From assembly GCF_900182985.1 (NCBI RefSeq), contig NZ_FXUY01000001.1, positions 186,001 to 250,000 on the forward strand: a DNA stretch of 64,000 nt. Reading direction: 5' to 3'. Shown piece after piece: positions 1 through 10,035 of the stretch. The DNA comes from Pseudomonas helmanticensis (GTDB lineage: Bacteria > Pseudomonadota > Gammaproteobacteria > Pseudomonadales > Pseudomonadaceae). How positions within the stretch are numbered: position 1 is the first letter of the stretch; every line of letters starts with the position of its first letter. The position numbers and the translations under genes are program-made. Below the pieces are notes generated by a model. It was not told where the DNA came from and did no database searches. It saw only the letters and a list, made by a program, of their open reading frames with translations.

Positions 1-302
1 CTTCGACCATCAAGCAGGCGATCGTGGTGCCGGGTTCGGGTCTGGTCAAGGCGCAGGCTGAAGCTGAAGGTCTCGACAAGATTTTCCTCGAAGCCGGTTT
101 CGAATGGCGTGAGCCGGGTTGCTCGATGTGCCTGGCGATGAACCCGGACCGTTTAGAGTCAGGCGAGCATTGCGCCTCGACCTCCAACCGTAACTTCGAA
201 GGCCGTCAGGGCGCTGGTGGCCGTACCCACCTCGTCAGCCCGGCCATGGCGGCGGCGGCAGCGGTGAACGGTCGTTTCATCGACGTTCGCGAATTGATTT
301 AA
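1..302 (+). CDS. leuC: 3-isopropylmalate dehydratase large subunit, C-terminal end (partial)
   Basis: This is the 3' end of the large subunit of isopropylmalate isomerase, which interconverts 2- and 3-isopropylmalate in cytoplasmic leucine synthesis. The gene begins before the window; the frame is open from base 3. The visible part carries the aconitase-family iron-sulfur motif [11 protein letters not shown] near residue 37 of the fragment, where the two cysteines are cluster ligands, and the conserved stretch [12 protein letters not shown]. It stops 10 bp before leuD, so the two subunits are surely cotranscribed. Confidence 0.97.
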   Translation, partial: STIKQAIVVPGSGLVKAQAEAEGLDKIFLEAGFEWREPGCSMCLAMNPDRLESGEHCASTSNRNFEGRQGAGGRTHLVSPAMAAAAAVNGRFIDVRELI

Positions 303-312
303 GGAGCGCAGC

Positions 313-957
313 ATGAAAGCTTTTACCCAGCACACTGGTCTTGTCGCGCCTTTGGATCGTGCCAACGTCGACACCGACCAGATCATTCCGAAGCAATTCT
401 TGAAGTCGATCAAACGCACCGGTTTTGGTCCGAACCTGTTCGACGAATGGCGTTATCTGGATGTCGGCCAGCCGTATCAGGACAACTCCAAGCGTCCGCT
501 GAACAAGGACTTCGTCCTCAACGCCGAGCGTTATCAAGGCGCCAGCGTGTTGCTGGCTCGCGAGAACTTCGGTTGCGGCTCCAGCCGTGAACACGCGCCG
601 TGGGCGCTGGAAGAATACGGTTTTCGCAGCATCATCGCGCCGAGCTACGCCGACATCTTCTTCAACAACAGCTTCAAGAACGGCTTGCTGCCGATCATCT
701 TGAGCGACGCTGAAGTTGATGAGTTATTCAAGCAGGTCGAGGCTGAGCCGGGTTATCAATTGCAGGTCGATCTGCAAGCGCAGACCGTGACGCGTCCGGA
801 TGGCAAGGTTTACAGCTTTGAGATCGATGCGTTTCGCAAGCATTGCCTGTTGAACGGTCTGGACGATATCGGTTTGACCTTGCAGGACGGTGATGCGATT
901 GCGACGTTTGAGGCCAAGCATCGGGTTAGCCAGCCGTGGTTGTTCCGCGACGCATAA
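313..957 (+). CDS. leuD: 3-isopropylmalate dehydratase small subunit
   Basis: The 214-residue protein is the small (swivel-domain) subunit that pairs with LeuC to isomerise isopropylmalate in leucine synthesis. The family motif [13 protein letters not shown] is present near residue 85, and the N-terminal [12 protein letters not shown] is typical of the LeuD family. Length fits the family (about 200-215 residues). The ATG follows a GGAG at 303-306 with normal spacing. It lies 10 bp after leuC and is followed by a REP-type inverted repeat rather than an obvious terminator. Confidence 0.98.
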   Translation: MKAFTQHTGLVAPLDRANVDTDQIIPKQFLKSIKRTGFGPNLFDEWRYLDVGQPYQDNSKRPLNKDFVLNAERYQGASVLLARENFGCGSSREHAPWALEEYGFRSIIAPSYADIFFNNSFKNGLLPIILSDAEVDELFKQVEAEPGYQLQVDLQAQTVTRPDGKVYSFEIDAFRKHCLLNGLDDIGLTLQDGDAIATFEAKHRVSQPWLFRDA

Positions 958-978
958 TTTGCGTATGGCGAATGGCGC

Positions 979-1045
979 CATCGCGAGCAGGCTCACTCCT
1001 ACAGGGGAGCGCATTCCAAATGTAGGAGTGAGCCTGCTCGCGATG
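979..1045. repeat. REP-type inverted repeat (GTAGGAGTGAGCCTGCTCGCGA family)
   Basis: A perfect 25-bp inverted repeat: the left arm is 979-1003 and the right arm is 1021-1045, separated by 17 bp. The arms contain GAGCAGGCTCACTCCTACA, and the same family recurs at 4261-4328, 17406-17429 and 54226-54457. Such extragenic palindromes are common in P. fluorescens group genomes and sit between genes. Confidence 0.9.
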
Positions 1046-1090
1046 AGGCCCTCAAAAGCACCACAAGACTCACCCTAAAAAGGAAGTCCC

Positions 1091-1858
1091 ATGACCAGTA
1101 CCGCCCAACACACCCAGGTCGTACAAAAGCAATTCGGTGAACAGGCCGCCGCCTACCTGAGCAGCGCCGTTCACGCTCAAGGCACCGAATTCGCGCTGCT
1201 ACAGGCTCAACTGGCCGGGCAGGGCGAGGCTCGCGTGCTGGACTTGGGTTGCGGCGCCGGTCACGTCAGTTTTCATGTGGCATCGCTGGTCAAGGAAGTG
1301 GTCGCTTACGACCTGTCGCAGCAAATGCTCGATGTGGTTGCCGCCGCTGCCGTTGATCGCAACATCTGCAACATCGCCACGGTCAACGGCGCCGCCGAGC
1401 GTCTGCCGTTTGCCGATGGCGAGTTCGACTTCGTGTTCAGCCGTTATTCGGCGCATCACTGGAGCGATCTCGGTGTGGCCTTGCGCGAAGTGCGTCGGGT
1501 GCTGAAACCGGGCGGTGTGGCGGCGTTCGTTGATGTGTTGTCACCGGGCAGTCCGTTGTTCGACACTTACCTGCAAAGCGTCGAAGTGCTGCGCGACACC
1601 AGCCACGTGCGCGATTATTCAGGCGCTGAATGGTTGCGTCAGGTCAGCGAGGCCGGTTTGCATGTGCGCAGTACCACGCGCCAGCGCCTGCGTCTGGAAT
1701 ACACAAGCTGGGTTGAACGCATGCGCACGCCTGAAGTGATGCGCGCGGCGATCCGCCAGTTGCAGCAGTCGATGGGCAACGAAGTGCGCGAATATTTTGA
1801 GATTGATGCCGACGGCTCGTTCAGTACAGATGTGATCGTACTGATGGCTGAGTGCTAA
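1091..1858 (+). CDS. Class I SAM-dependent methyltransferase (UbiE/Methyltransf_11 type)
   Basis: A 255-residue soluble methyltransferase. The SAM-binding motif I reads VLDLGCGAGHVSFH near residue 50, motif II VVAYDLS follows, and the post-motif region contains FDFVFSRYSAHHW and LKPGG, the usual pattern of Methyltransf_11 enzymes. The substrate cannot be read from the sequence. It sits between leuD and leuB, and I recall a similar placement in other pseudomonads, but nothing shows a role in leucine synthesis. A GGAAG at 1081-1085 supports the ATG at 1091. Confidence 0.88.
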   Translation: MTSTAQHTQVVQKQFGEQAAAYLSSAVHAQGTEFALLQAQLAGQGEARVLDLGCGAGHVSFHVASLVKEVVAYDLSQQMLDVVAAAAVDRNICNIATVNGAAERLPFADGEFDFVFSRYSAHHWSDLGVALREVRRVLKPGGVAAFVDVLSPGSPLFDTYLQSVEVLRDTSHVRDYSGAEWLRQVSEAGLHVRSTTRQRLRLEYTSWVERMRTPEVMRAAIRQLQQSMGNEVREYFEIDADGSFSTDVIVLMAEC

Positions 1859-1912
1859 GAATTTTTCCGGGCGCGCCTAAGATGGCGCACCGACTGAAGA
1901 CACGAGGAAAGC

Positions 1913-2995
1913 ATGAGCAAGCAGATTCTGATTCTCCCAGGTGACGGTATTGGTCCTGAAATCATGGCCGAAGCGGTCAAGGTGCTGGAGCTGGCCAACG
2001 ACAAGTACAGCCTGGGTTTCGAGCTGAGCCATGACCTGATCGGTGGCGCTGCCATCGACAAGCACGGCGTGCCGCTGGCCGACGAAACCCTCGACCGCGC
2101 CCGCGCTGCCGACGCTGTTCTGCTGGGCGCCGTCGGTGGTCCGAAATGGGACACCATCGAACGTGACATCCGCCCTGAGCGCGGCCTGCTGAAAATCCGT
2201 GCGCAACTGGGCCTGTTCGGCAACCTGCGTCCGGCGATTCTGTACCCGCAACTGGCCGAGGCTTCGAGCCTGAAGCCGGAAATCGTTGCCGGTCTGGATA
2301 TCCTGATCGTCCGTGAGCTGACCGGTGGCATCTACTTCGGCGCACCGCGCGGCACCCGCACCCTGGAGAACGGCGAGCGTCAGTCCTACGACACGCTGCC
2401 GTACAGCGAAAGCGAAATCCGCCGCATCGCTCGCGTCGGTTTTGACATGGCCATGGTGCGTGGCAAGAAGCTCTGCTCGGTGGACAAGGCCAACGTGCTG
2501 GCGTCCAGCCAACTGTGGCGTGAAATCGTTGAAGAAGTGGGCAAGGATTACCCGCAAGTCGAACTGAGCCACATGTACGTCGATAACGCCGCCATGCAGC
2601 TGGTGCGCGCACCGAAGCAGTTCGACGTGATCGTCACCGACAACATGTTCGGCGACATTCTGTCCGACCAGGCGTCGATGCTCACCGGTTCCATCGGCAT
2701 GCTGCCGTCGGCCTCGCTGGACACCAACAACAAGGGCATGTACGAGCCTTGCCACGGTTCGGCGCCGGACATTGCCGGTAAAGGCATCGCCAACCCGTTG
2801 GCGACCATTCTGTCGGTATCGATGATGCTGCGTTACAGCTTCAATCTGCAGGACGCCGCCGATGCCATCGAAAAAGCCGTCAGCGTCGTGCTCGATCAAG
2901 GGCTGCGCACCGGTGATATCTATTCGGCCGGTTGCACCAAAGTCGGTACGCAGGAAATGGGCGACGCAGTAGTCGCCGCGCTGCGGAATCTGTAA
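1913..2995 (+). CDS. leuB: 3-isopropylmalate dehydrogenase
   Basis: The 360-residue enzyme oxidises and decarboxylates 3-isopropylmalate to 2-ketoisocaproate using NAD in leucine synthesis. Family signatures are clear: [10 protein letters not shown] at the N terminus, GGPKWD near residue 80, [10 protein letters not shown] near 136, and the metal and substrate site [14 protein letters not shown] near 243. Length matches bacterial LeuB. An AGGAA at 1904-1908 precedes the ATG. It is followed at 66 bp by asd, an arrangement typical of pseudomonads. Confidence 0.98.
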   Translation: MSKQILILPGDGIGPEIMAEAVKVLELANDKYSLGFELSHDLIGGAAIDKHGVPLADETLDRARAADAVLLGAVGGPKWDTIERDIRPERGLLKIRAQLGLFGNLRPAILYPQLAEASSLKPEIVAGLDILIVRELTGGIYFGAPRGTRTLENGERQSYDTLPYSESEIRRIARVGFDMAMVRGKKLCSVDKANVLASSQLWREIVEEVGKDYPQVELSHMYVDNAAMQLVRAPKQFDVIVTDNMFGDILSDQASMLTGSIGMLPSASLDTNNKGMYEPCHGSAPDIAGKGIANPLATILSVSMMLRYSFNLQDAADAIEKAVSVVLDQGLRTGDIYSAGCTKVGTQEMGDAVVAALRNL

Positions 2996-3061
2996 TCTCT
3001 CGGGCCCGCTGCGAAATTCAATACAAAGCAGCGGCCCACTTTTCAAGAAGGTGTAGTTGCG

Positions 3062-4174
3062 ATGAAACGTGTAGGTCTGATCGGTTGGCGCGGGATGGTC
3101 GGTTCCGTGCTCATGCAGCGGATGCTGGAAGAGCAGGATTTCGATCTAATCGAGCCGGTGTTTTTCACCACTTCCAATGTCGGTGGCCAAGGCCCGTCCG
3201 TGGGCAAGGACATTGCTCCGCTCAAGGATGCTTACAGCATTGACGAGCTGAAGACCCTCGACGTGATTCTGACCTGCCAGGGTGGCGACTACACCAGCGA
3301 AGTGTTCCCGAAGCTGCGCGAAGCCGGCTGGCAGGGTTACTGGATCGACGCGGCCTCCAGCCTGCGCATGAACGATGACGCAGTGATCATTCTCGATCCG
3401 GTCAACCGCAAGGTTATCGACCAGCAGCTCGACGCGGGCACCAAGAACTACATCGGCGGCAACTGCACCGTCAGCCTGATGCTGATGGGCCTGGGCGGTC
3501 TGTTCGAAGCGGGTCTGGTCGAATGGATGAGCGCCATGACCTATCAGGCGGCCTCCGGTGCCGGCGCGCAGAACATGCGTGAGCTGATCAAGCAAATGGG
3601 CGCGACCCACGCTGCTGTCGCCGATCAACTGGCCGATCCGGCCAGCGCGATCCTCGACATCGACCGTCGCGTGGCCGACGCCATGCGCAGCGACGCGTAC
3701 CCGACCGAAAACTTCGGCGTACCGTTGGCTGGCAGCCTGATCCCGTGGATCGACAAGGAACTGCCGAACGGCCAAAGCCGCGAAGAGTGGAAGGCCCAGG
3801 CCGAGACCAACAAGATTCTCGGTCGCTTCAAGAGCCCGATCCCGGTCGACGGCATCTGCGTGCGCATCGGTGCCATGCGTTGCCACAGCCAGGCGCTGAC
3901 CATCAAGTTGAACAAAGACGTGCCGATCGCCGACATCGAAGGGCTGATCAGCCAGCACAACCCTTGGGTCAAACTGGTGCCGAACCAGCGCGATATCAGC
4001 ATGCAGGAGCTGAGCCCGACCAAGGTCACCGGCACCCTGAATGTTCCGGTCGGTCGTCTGCGCAAACTGAACATGGGCTCGCAGTTCCTCGGCGCGTTCA
4101 CTGTTGGCGACCAGCTACTGTGGGGCGCGGCCGAGCCGCTGCGTCGCATGCTGCGGATTTTGCTTGAGCGTTGA
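3062..4174 (+). CDS. asd: Aspartate-semialdehyde dehydrogenase
   Basis: The 370-residue enzyme reduces aspartyl phosphate to aspartate semialdehyde with NADPH, feeding lysine/diaminopimelate, threonine and methionine. The nucleotide-binding start [17 protein letters not shown] is intact, and the catalytic cysteine lies in [11 protein letters not shown] at residue 135. [15 protein letters not shown] and the C-terminal [10 protein letters not shown] also fit the gram-negative Asd branch. A hairpin terminator follows at 4196. Compare the related gene at 4426, which lacks the cysteine. Confidence 0.97.
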   Translation: MKRVGLIGWRGMVGSVLMQRMLEEQDFDLIEPVFFTTSNVGGQGPSVGKDIAPLKDAYSIDELKTLDVILTCQGGDYTSEVFPKLREAGWQGYWIDAASSLRMNDDAVIILDPVNRKVIDQQLDAGTKNYIGGNCTVSLMLMGLGGLFEAGLVEWMSAMTYQAASGAGAQNMRELIKQMGATHAAVADQLADPASAILDIDRRVADAMRSDAYPTENFGVPLAGSLIPWIDKELPNGQSREEWKAQAETNKILGRFKSPIPVDGICVRIGAMRCHSQALTIKLNKDVPIADIEGLISQHNPWVKLVPNQRDISMQELSPTKVTGTLNVPVGRLRKLNMGSQFLGAFTVGDQLLWGAAEPLRRMLRILLER

Positions 4175-4195
4175 TCGTTTGATGCAATGAAAGAG

Positions 4196-4226
4196 CCCGC
4201 GCCTTGAAAGAGGTGCGGGTTTTTTT
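4196..4226 (+). terminator. Rho-independent terminator after asd
   Basis: An imperfect hairpin (CCCGC ... GCGGG with extra pairs inside) is followed by seven T residues, 22 bp after the asd stop codon. Confidence 0.85.
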
Positions 4227-4260
4227 ATGCCTTGGATTTCTCGGTTGCCTAGTCTGGCCT

Positions 4261-4328
4261 CTTCGCGAGCAGGCTCGCTCCCACAGGGGTTATGCATTTT
4301 AAATGTGGGAGCGAGCCTGCTCGCGAAG
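4261..4328. repeat. REP-type inverted repeat (GTGGGAGCGAGCCTGCTCGCGAA family)
   Basis: A perfect 25-bp inverted repeat with arms at 4261-4285 and 4304-4328 between asd and the Usg-type gene. It belongs to the same broad family as 979-1045, with the CTTCGCGAGCAGGCTCGC variant. Confidence 0.9.
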
Positions 4329-4425
4329 GGGCCGGTGCAAGCACCGCAAATCCCCGGCAGAAATTGCCTGTGCGGCGGTCACCCGGTAAAGTGCCGCTCC
4401 CCCCGTTTCGCCAGAGGCTCGCACC

Positions 4426-5436
4426 ATGACCCAGACCCTAGATATTGCCGTAATCGGCGCCACCGGTACTGTCGGCGAAACCCTCGTACAGATTCTCGAA
4501 GAGCGCGACTTCCCGGTCGGTAATCTGCACCTGCTGGCGAGCAGCGAATCCGCCGGCAGTTCGCTGCTGTTCCGCAACAAGAACGTGCGCGTTCGCGAAG
4601 TCGACGAGTTCGATTTCAGCAAGGTCAAACTGGTGTTTTTCGCCGCCGGCCCGGCGATCACTCTGAGCTATGCCGCCCGCGTGCAGGCTGCCGGTTGCTC
4701 GCTGATCGACCTGTCTGGCGCGCTGCCGGCCGATCAGGCGCCACAAATCGTTCCGGAGGCCAATGCCGCCCGGCTCGCCGGTTTGAAGGCGCCGTTCCAG
4801 GTCAGCAGCCCAAGCCCGTCGGCCACTTCGCTGGCTGTGGTGCTGGCGCCGCTGCTCGATCTGCTCGACCTGCAATCGGTGCATGTCACCGCCAATCTGG
4901 CCGTTTCCGCCCAAGGCCGCGAAGCCGTTACCGAACTCGCGCGGCAAACCGCCGAGTTGCTGAACATGCGTCCGCTGGAGCCAACCTTCTTCGATCGGCA
5001 GATGGCTTTCAACGTGCTGGCACAGGTCGGTACGCCTGACGCGCAGGGCCACACGCTGCTGGAAAAACGTCTGGTGCGCGAGTTGCGCCAGGTGCTGGCG
5101 CTGCCTTCATTAAAGATTTCCGCAACTTGCGTTCAAGCCCCGGTGTTTTTTGGCGATAGCTTTAGCGTGACCTTGCAGTCAACGCAGGCTGTCGACCTGG
5201 TAAAGGTCAACGCCGCTCTCGAAGATGCGCCGGGTATCGAGCTGGTCGAGGCCGGTGATTATCCGACAGCGGTCGGTGACGCAGTGGGTCAGGATGTTGT
5301 CTACGTCGGGCGCGTGCGCAGTGGCGTCGACGACCCGGCGGAACTTAATCTGTGGCTGACGTCAGATAACGTACGCAAAGGTGCAGCCCTTAACGCTGTG
5401 CAGGTGGCTGAATTGTTGATAAAAGACCTGCTGTAA
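4426..5436 (+). CDS. usg: Asd-like protein of the Usg type, catalytic cysteine absent
   Basis: A 336-residue protein of the aspartate-semialdehyde dehydrogenase fold. The N-terminal nucleotide-binding motif VIGATGTVGETLVQIL is intact. Where true Asd enzymes have the catalytic cysteine (as in NCS or NCT), this protein reads SSPSPSATSLAV near residues 127-138, with no cysteine there. That is the pattern of the Usg proteins found next to truA in proteobacteria, so it is probably not an active Asd. The window already has an intact asd at 3062. It sits between asd and fimV, as in other pseudomonads. The function of Usg is not settled. Confidence 0.85.
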   Translation: MTQTLDIAVIGATGTVGETLVQILEERDFPVGNLHLLASSESAGSSLLFRNKNVRVREVDEFDFSKVKLVFFAAGPAITLSYAARVQAAGCSLIDLSGALPADQAPQIVPEANAARLAGLKAPFQVSSPSPSATSLAVVLAPLLDLLDLQSVHVTANLAVSAQGREAVTELARQTAELLNMRPLEPTFFDRQMAFNVLAQVGTPDAQGHTLLEKRLVRELRQVLALPSLKISATCVQAPVFFGDSFSVTLQSTQAVDLVKVNAALEDAPGIELVEAGDYPTAVGDAVGQDVVYVGRVRSGVDDPAELNLWLTSDNVRKGAALNAVQVAELLIKDLL

Positions 5437-5644
5437 AAGATACTTGGCAACAATTTGTCGACTGATTCTAGGTGAGCGCTATGCTTGCCCGGAGCGCTTG
5501 ATAACGTGTCACCCTCCGGGACTTTCCGGGGCATCAAAGAAATGATCGCGCGCGACATCTGTCGTCGTCGCGCGCAATGCCTTACGGCAGCGACAATCAA
5601 TATCTTCTCGCTGGCCGAGGAACGTTCAAACAAAGGATGAGGCT

Positions 5645-8299
5645 ATGGTTCAAGTTCGCAAACTGGTGTTAGCAATAGCGGCCGCCTCGGCGCTGTCCTC
5701 CGGTATGGCGCATGCCCTCGGGCTCGGGGAGCTGACCCTGAAGTCGACCCTGAACCAGCCGCTGGTGGCTGAAATCGAGCTGCTCGACGTCAAGGATCTC
5801 ACCGCTGCCGAAGTGGTACCGAGCCTGGCTTCAGCCGAAGATTTTGCCAAGGCCGGCGTTGATCGCCAGGCCTTCCTCAACGATCTGACCTTCACCCCGG
5901 TGCTCAACGCCAGCGGCAAAAGCGTGCTGCGCGTGACGTCGAGCAAGCCGCTGTCGGAACCGATGGTGAAATTCCTCGTCCAGGTGATGTGGCCGAACGG
6001 CCGTCTGCTGCGCGACTACAGCGTGCTGCTCGATCCGTCGAAGTTCTCGCCGCAGACCGCTGATGCCGCCGCGCAACCGGCACCATCGCAGACCATCGCT
6101 GCGCCGACCACTGGCGCCACGCACCCGACGCAATACACCACCACGCCGCGCGATACCCTCTGGGAAATCGCCGCGAAGGCGCGCACCGGTGGTTCGGTGC
6201 AGCAGACCATGCTGGCGATTCAGGCGCTGAACCCGGACGCGTTCATCGGCGGCAACATCAACCGTCTGAAAACCGGTCAGGTTTTGCGACTGCCGGACGC
6301 GGTGCAAAGTACCGCGTTGCCGCAGAACAAAGCGATCGCCGAAGTGGCGGCGCAGAACGAAGCCTGGCGTCAGGGCCGTCGTTATGTGGCCAAGCCGGGC
6401 AGCGGCCAGCAGCAGCTCGATGCGACCAATCGCGGCCGGGCGAACACTGGTGCTGCATCAAACGCTCAGGACAACCTCAGCCTGGTCTCTGCCGAAAGCG
6501 CTAAAGGTCGCGGTAAAGGCCCGGCGGGCGACGCCAAGGCGTTGAGCAACAAACTGGCGGTCACCCAGGAAAGCCTCGACACGACCCGTCGTGACAACGA
6601 GGAACTGAAAAGCCGCATGACCGATCTGCAGAGTCAGTTGGACAAACTGCAAAAGCTGATCGAGCTGAAAAACAATCAACTGGCGAAGTTGCAGGCCGAA
6701 GGTTCGGGCGCAGCGCCAGCGGCGAATGGTGCGGCAGCAGCGGTTCCGGCGATCACCGCCGAATTGGCTGCCACGCCACCTGCGACGCCGACAGACGCTG
6801 CGGCGGCATCGCCGACGCCTGAATCGGCGATCGCACCACCGGTCGAGACACCGGCCGAACCGGTGGTCGCGCCGACACCTGCGGTCGATGACGAGAAGAC
6901 GTTCAACGAACTGCTGACCAATCCGATCCTGCTGGGGCTGATCGGTGGCGGTGCGGTGGTCCTGCTGCTCCTGCTGTTGTTGCTGGCACGTCGCCGCAAA
7001 GCTCAGCAGGAAGCCGAGAAGCACGTGCGCATGGCGCGTGCGCTGGCCGAAGAGCAAGAGTTCTCCGCCGAACAGGATCTGCCGGAAAGCAGCTTCGAAG
7101 GTCTGGAAACACCTGCCGCCAGCGTCAAGCTGAATACTCCGGCGCCAACCCCGGCTCCGGCTCCTGCACCAGTCGTGGCGCCCGTGGTAATGGCCGAACC
7201 GATTGCTGCGCCGCTGGTGGCACCGGCCGCCGAGCGTTCCGATGACGTGCTCGACAAGGCGCAGTCGCACATCAATGCCGGTCGCCTGAATCAGGCTGCG
7301 GCGTTGCTGGAGGAGGGCGTCAGCCTAGAGCCACAACGTAGTGACCTGCGCCTGAAACTGATGGAAGTCTATGGTCAGCAGGGCGATCGCGATGCGTTCG
7401 TCGGCCAGGAGCGTCAGTTGGTGGCCAACGGCGACAACTTTGCCAAGGTCGAAGAACTGAAAAGCCGCTTCCCGGCCATGGCCGTCGTCGCTGCTGCCGG
7501 TCTGGCGGCTGCCGCCGTCGCTGCCGAGCTGGACGCGCAATACGTCAAGGACTTGCTGCTGGATGAGCCTGAAGCACCGGCGCCGGCGCCAGTGGAAGAC
7601 GATCTCGACAGCGCGTTTGACCTGAGCCTGGACGATCTCGACAACATCACGCCGGTAGAACCCGCGCCGGTTGTTGAGCCTGAGGCGCCGGTCGAGCTGG
7701 ACGAATTTCCGTCGGACGACGACCTGAGCTTCGAGTCGGTGCTGCAACAGCAGACCGAGATCAAAGAGAACCTCGACGATTTGTCGGACTTCGACCTCGA
7801 TCTGGACCTCGGTGCTGATCCGGCTCCAGCTCCAGCGGTTGACCTGGCGGACGACGATTTCCTCTTGGATCTGGACGAGGGCGTGAAAGACCTGTCGCCG
7901 GTAGAACCACCGGTCGTGGCCGACTTGCCGCAGGATGATCTGGAATTGCCGGCTGATTTCGACCTGTCGCTGGCAGACGAAATGGACAGTAACCCGGCGG
8001 CTGAGCCTGATGCCTTCTCAGCGGAGCTGGATGACGTCAATGCTGAGCTCGATCGCCTGTCGCAATCGGTTGCCGAGCCGACCTTCACCGAAGCCGATGC
8101 AGCGATGGGTGGCGATCTGGGCGAAGACGATTTCGACTTCCTTGCCGGCACCGATGAAGCCGCGACCAAGCTCGATCTGGCTCAGGCCTACATCGACATG
8201 GGCGACAGCGACGGTGCGCGTGACATCCTCAACGAAGTGTTGACCGAGGGTGACGAGAAGCAGCGTGGCGAGGCCAAGGAAATGCTCTCGAGCTTGTAA
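5645..8299 (+). CDS. fimV: FimV-family pilus and polarity hub protein with LysM domain
   Basis: An 884-residue inner-membrane protein. It has a signal peptide (cleavage near MAHA-LGLGEL), a periplasmic N-terminal FimV domain, a LysM peptidoglycan-binding domain at about residues 164-215, a coiled coil at about 302-351, one membrane span at about 426-448 followed by ARRRK, and a long acidic cytoplasmic tail ending in the FimV C-terminal motif (TKLDLAQAYIDMGD to the end). In P. aeruginosa FimV organises type IV pilus assembly and cAMP signalling at the pole. Alanine/proline-rich linkers vary between strains. A strong hairpin terminator follows. Confidence 0.95.
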   Translation: MVQVRKLVLAIAAASALSSGMAHALGLGELTLKSTLNQPLVAEIELLDVKDLTAAEVVPSLASAEDFAKAGVDRQAFLNDLTFTPVLNASGKSVLRVTSSKPLSEPMVKFLVQVMWPNGRLLRDYSVLLDPSKFSPQTADAAAQPAPSQTIAAPTTGATHPTQYTTTPRDTLWEIAAKARTGGSVQQTMLAIQALNPDAFIGGNINRLKTGQVLRLPDAVQSTALPQNKAIAEVAAQNEAWRQGRRYVAKPGSGQQQLDATNRGRANTGAASNAQDNLSLVSAESAKGRGKGPAGDAKALSNKLAVTQESLDTTRRDNEELKSRMTDLQSQLDKLQKLIELKNNQLAKLQAEGSGAAPAANGAAAAVPAITAELAATPPATPTDAAAASPTPESAIAPPVETPAEPVVAPTPAVDDEKTFNELLTNPILLGLIGGGAVVLLLLLLLLARRRKAQQEAEKHVRMARALAEEQEFSAEQDLPESSFEGLETPAASVKLNTPAPTPAPAPAPVVAPVVMAEPIAAPLVAPAAERSDDVLDKAQSHINAGRLNQAAALLEEGVSLEPQRSDLRLKLMEVYGQQGDRDAFVGQERQLVANGDNFAKVEELKSRFPAMAVVAAAGLAAAAVAAELDAQYVKDLLLDEPEAPAPAPVEDDLDSAFDLSLDDLDNITPVEPAPVVEPEAPVELDEFPSDDDLSFESVLQQQTEIKENLDDLSDFDLDLDLGADPAPAPAVDLADDDFLLDLDEGVKDLSPVEPPVVADLPQDDLELPADFDLSLADEMDSNPAAEPDAFSAELDDVNAELDRLSQSVAEPTFTEADAAMGGDLGEDDFDFLAGTDEAATKLDLAQAYIDMGDSDGARDILNEVLTEGDEKQRGEAKEMLSSL

Positions 8300-8319
8300 T
8301 CAGTCCAGCGGTAAACGAA

Positions 8320-8350
8320 ACGGCAGCCCACAAAGGCTGCCGTTTTTTTT
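8320..8350 (+). terminator. Rho-independent terminator after fimV
   Basis: A perfect 9-bp stem (ACGGCAGCC / GGCTGCCGT) with a 6-nt loop is followed by eight T residues, 21 bp after the fimV stop. Confidence 0.95.
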
Positions 8351-8361
8351 GGTTTTCAAGG

Positions 8362-8443
8362 TCAAAAGATCGCAGCCTTCGGCAGCTCCTACAGGGGAAT
8401 GCGGATTTCTGTGTAGGAGCTGCCGAAGGCTGCGATCTTTTGA
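8362..8443. repeat. Inverted repeat of the AGGAGCTGCCGAAGGCTGCGATC family
   Basis: A perfect 32-bp inverted repeat (8362-8393 and 8412-8443) between fimV and truA. Near-identical copies occur at 61601-61685 and 63277-63354, and a diverged one at 18073-18178. It forms a second extragenic palindrome family, distinct in core sequence from the CGCGAGCAGGCTC family. Confidence 0.92.
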
Positions 8444-8454
8444 TCCTGAGGCCT

Positions 8455-8460
8455 TATAAT
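8455..8460 (+). promoter_or_regulatory. Probable -10 element of the truA promoter
   Basis: TATAAT at 8455-8460 is a perfect sigma-70 -10 hexamer followed by GCCCGCC. The same layout (TAAAAT or TAGAAT then GCCGCC) precedes cvpA at 13184 and tRNA-Val at 25636. No good -35 hexamer is seen at the right spacing, because that position is inside the inverted repeat. Confidence 0.55.
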
Positions 8461-9349
8461 GCCCGCCTTTGCAAAAACAGCAGGCTGTCCCACCTTGGCA
8501 AACATAGATAACCCGGTCGCCGAACTGGCCCCCGACGGCTTTTACCGCGTTGCACTGGGCGTTGAGTACAAAGGCTCGCGCTACAGCGGCTGGCAGCGTC
8601 AGCTGACGGGTGTGAAGACGGTGCAGGAAGAGCTCGAAAAAGCCTTGTCAAAAGTCGCCAACTCGCCGGTTTCGTTGCAGTGCGCCGGGCGCACTGACGC
8701 CGGCGTGCATGCCTGTGGGCAAGTGGTGCATTTCGACACTCAGGTCGATCGTTCGCTGAAAGCCTGGGTGATGGGCGCCAATATCAATCTGCCCCATGAC
8801 ATCAGCGTCAGTTGGGCGCGGGTGATGCCGGCGCATTTCCATGCGCGGTTCAAAGCCATCGCCCGGCGTTATCGCTACGTGATTTACAACGATCAGATCC
8901 GCCCGGCGCATCTCAACGAAGAAATTACCTGGAACCACCGCCCGCTCGATGTCGAGCGCATGGCCGAGGCGGCGCAGCACCTGATCGGTACTCACGATTT
9001 CAGTGCGTTCCGCGCCGGTCAGTGCCAGGCCAAGTCGCCGATCAAGAAAATGCATCACCTGCGCGTGACCCGTCACGGCAAGATGATCGTGCTCGATATC
9101 CGCGCCAATGCCTTCCTGCACCACATGGTGCGCAACATCGCCGGTGTGTTGATGACCATTGGCGCGGGTGAGCGTCCGGTCGAGTGGATGAAGGAAGTCC
9201 TCGAAAGCCGTGAGCGCCGCTCCGGTGGGGTGACCGCGCATCCGTACGGCTTGTATCTGGTGCAGGTCGAGTATCACGATGAGTTCCCGTTGCCCGAGCG
9301 TTTTGTCGGGCCACATTTCCTTACGGGTTTCTCCGAACTGGACGGCTGA
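8459..9349 (+). CDS. truA: tRNA pseudouridine(38-40) synthase
   Basis: TruA converts uridines 38-40 of tRNA anticodon arms to pseudouridine. The catalytic aspartate is in [14 protein letters not shown] near residue 80, and [12 protein letters not shown] and [11 protein letters not shown] are diagnostic. The start is uncertain. The first ATG (8459) lies inside a TATAAT hexamer at 8455-8460 followed by a GC-rich discriminator, which looks like a -10 element. If transcription starts there, translation would begin later, for example at TTG 8495 just before [10 protein letters not shown]. It opens the conserved truA-trpF-accD-folC cluster. Confidence 0.95.
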   Translation: MPAFAKTAGCPTLANIDNPVAELAPDGFYRVALGVEYKGSRYSGWQRQLTGVKTVQEELEKALSKVANSPVSLQCAGRTDAGVHACGQVVHFDTQVDRSLKAWVMGANINLPHDISVSWARVMPAHFHARFKAIARRYRYVIYNDQIRPAHLNEEITWNHRPLDVERMAEAAQHLIGTHDFSAFRAGQCQAKSPIKKMHHLRVTRHGKMIVLDIRANAFLHHMVRNIAGVLMTIGAGERPVEWMKEVLESRERRSGGVTAHPYGLYLVQVEYHDEFPLPERFVGPHFLTGFSELDG

Positions 9350-9414
9350 CGCCCTCGAACGCTTTTGTTACCATCCGGGACTTTCCCGGATTTTGCCTTG
9401 GAGTTTTTCTCGAC

Positions 9415-10035
9415 ATGTCAGCCGTTCGCAGCAAGATCTGCGGGATTACCCGCATGGAAGATGCGCTGGCCGCCGTCGAGGCCGGGGCGGATGCGATCGG
9501 ATTCGTGTTTTACGCCAAGAGCCCGCGCGCAGTGTCGGTGCAACAGGCGCGGGCGATCATCAAGGCGCTGCCGCCGTTCGTGACCACGGTGGGCCTGTTC
9601 GTCAATGCCAGCCGCTGCGAGCTGGGGGAAATCCTCGACGCCGTGCCGCTGGACTTGCTGCAGTTCCATGGTGACGAGACCGCCGAAGAGTGTGAGGGCT
9701 GGCATCGTCCGTACATCAAGGCGCTGCGGGTCAAGGCTGGCGATGATATCGCTGCTGCCGTCGATGCTTACCCGAGCGCCAGTGGCGTTTTGCTCGATAC
9801 CTACGTTGAAGGCGTGCCCGGCGGAACCGGTGAGGCGTTCGACTGGTCATTGATTCCGCAAGGCTTGAGCAAACCGCTGATTCTGGCGGGTGGTCTGACG
9901 CCGGAAAATGTCGCAGGCGCCGTGGCGCGGGTAAAACCTTACGCGGTAGATGTCAGCGGCGGGGTAGAGGCGAGCAAGGGCATCAAGGATCACGCAAAGA
10001 TTCGCGCATTCATTTACGCCGTAAAAGGAATATAG
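9415..10035 (+). CDS. trpF: Phosphoribosylanthranilate isomerase
   Basis: A 206-residue TIM-barrel enzyme that converts N-phosphoribosylanthranilate to its carboxyphenylamino-deoxyribulose form in tryptophan synthesis. It has the N-terminal [11 protein letters not shown] (the conserved cysteine is the general base), the DLLQFHGDE strand, and the C-terminal [12 protein letters not shown] and [14 protein letters not shown] phosphate-binding motifs. Length is normal. A TTGGAG at 9399-9404 precedes the ATG. It stands apart from other trp genes, as is normal in Pseudomonas. Confidence 0.97.
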   Translation: MSAVRSKICGITRMEDALAAVEAGADAIGFVFYAKSPRAVSVQQARAIIKALPPFVTTVGLFVNASRCELGEILDAVPLDLLQFHGDETAEECEGWHRPYIKALRVKAGDDIAAAVDAYPSASGVLLDTYVEGVPGGTGEAFDWSLIPQGLSKPLILAGGLTPENVAGAVARVKPYAVDVSGGVEASKGIKDHAKIRAFIYAVKGI

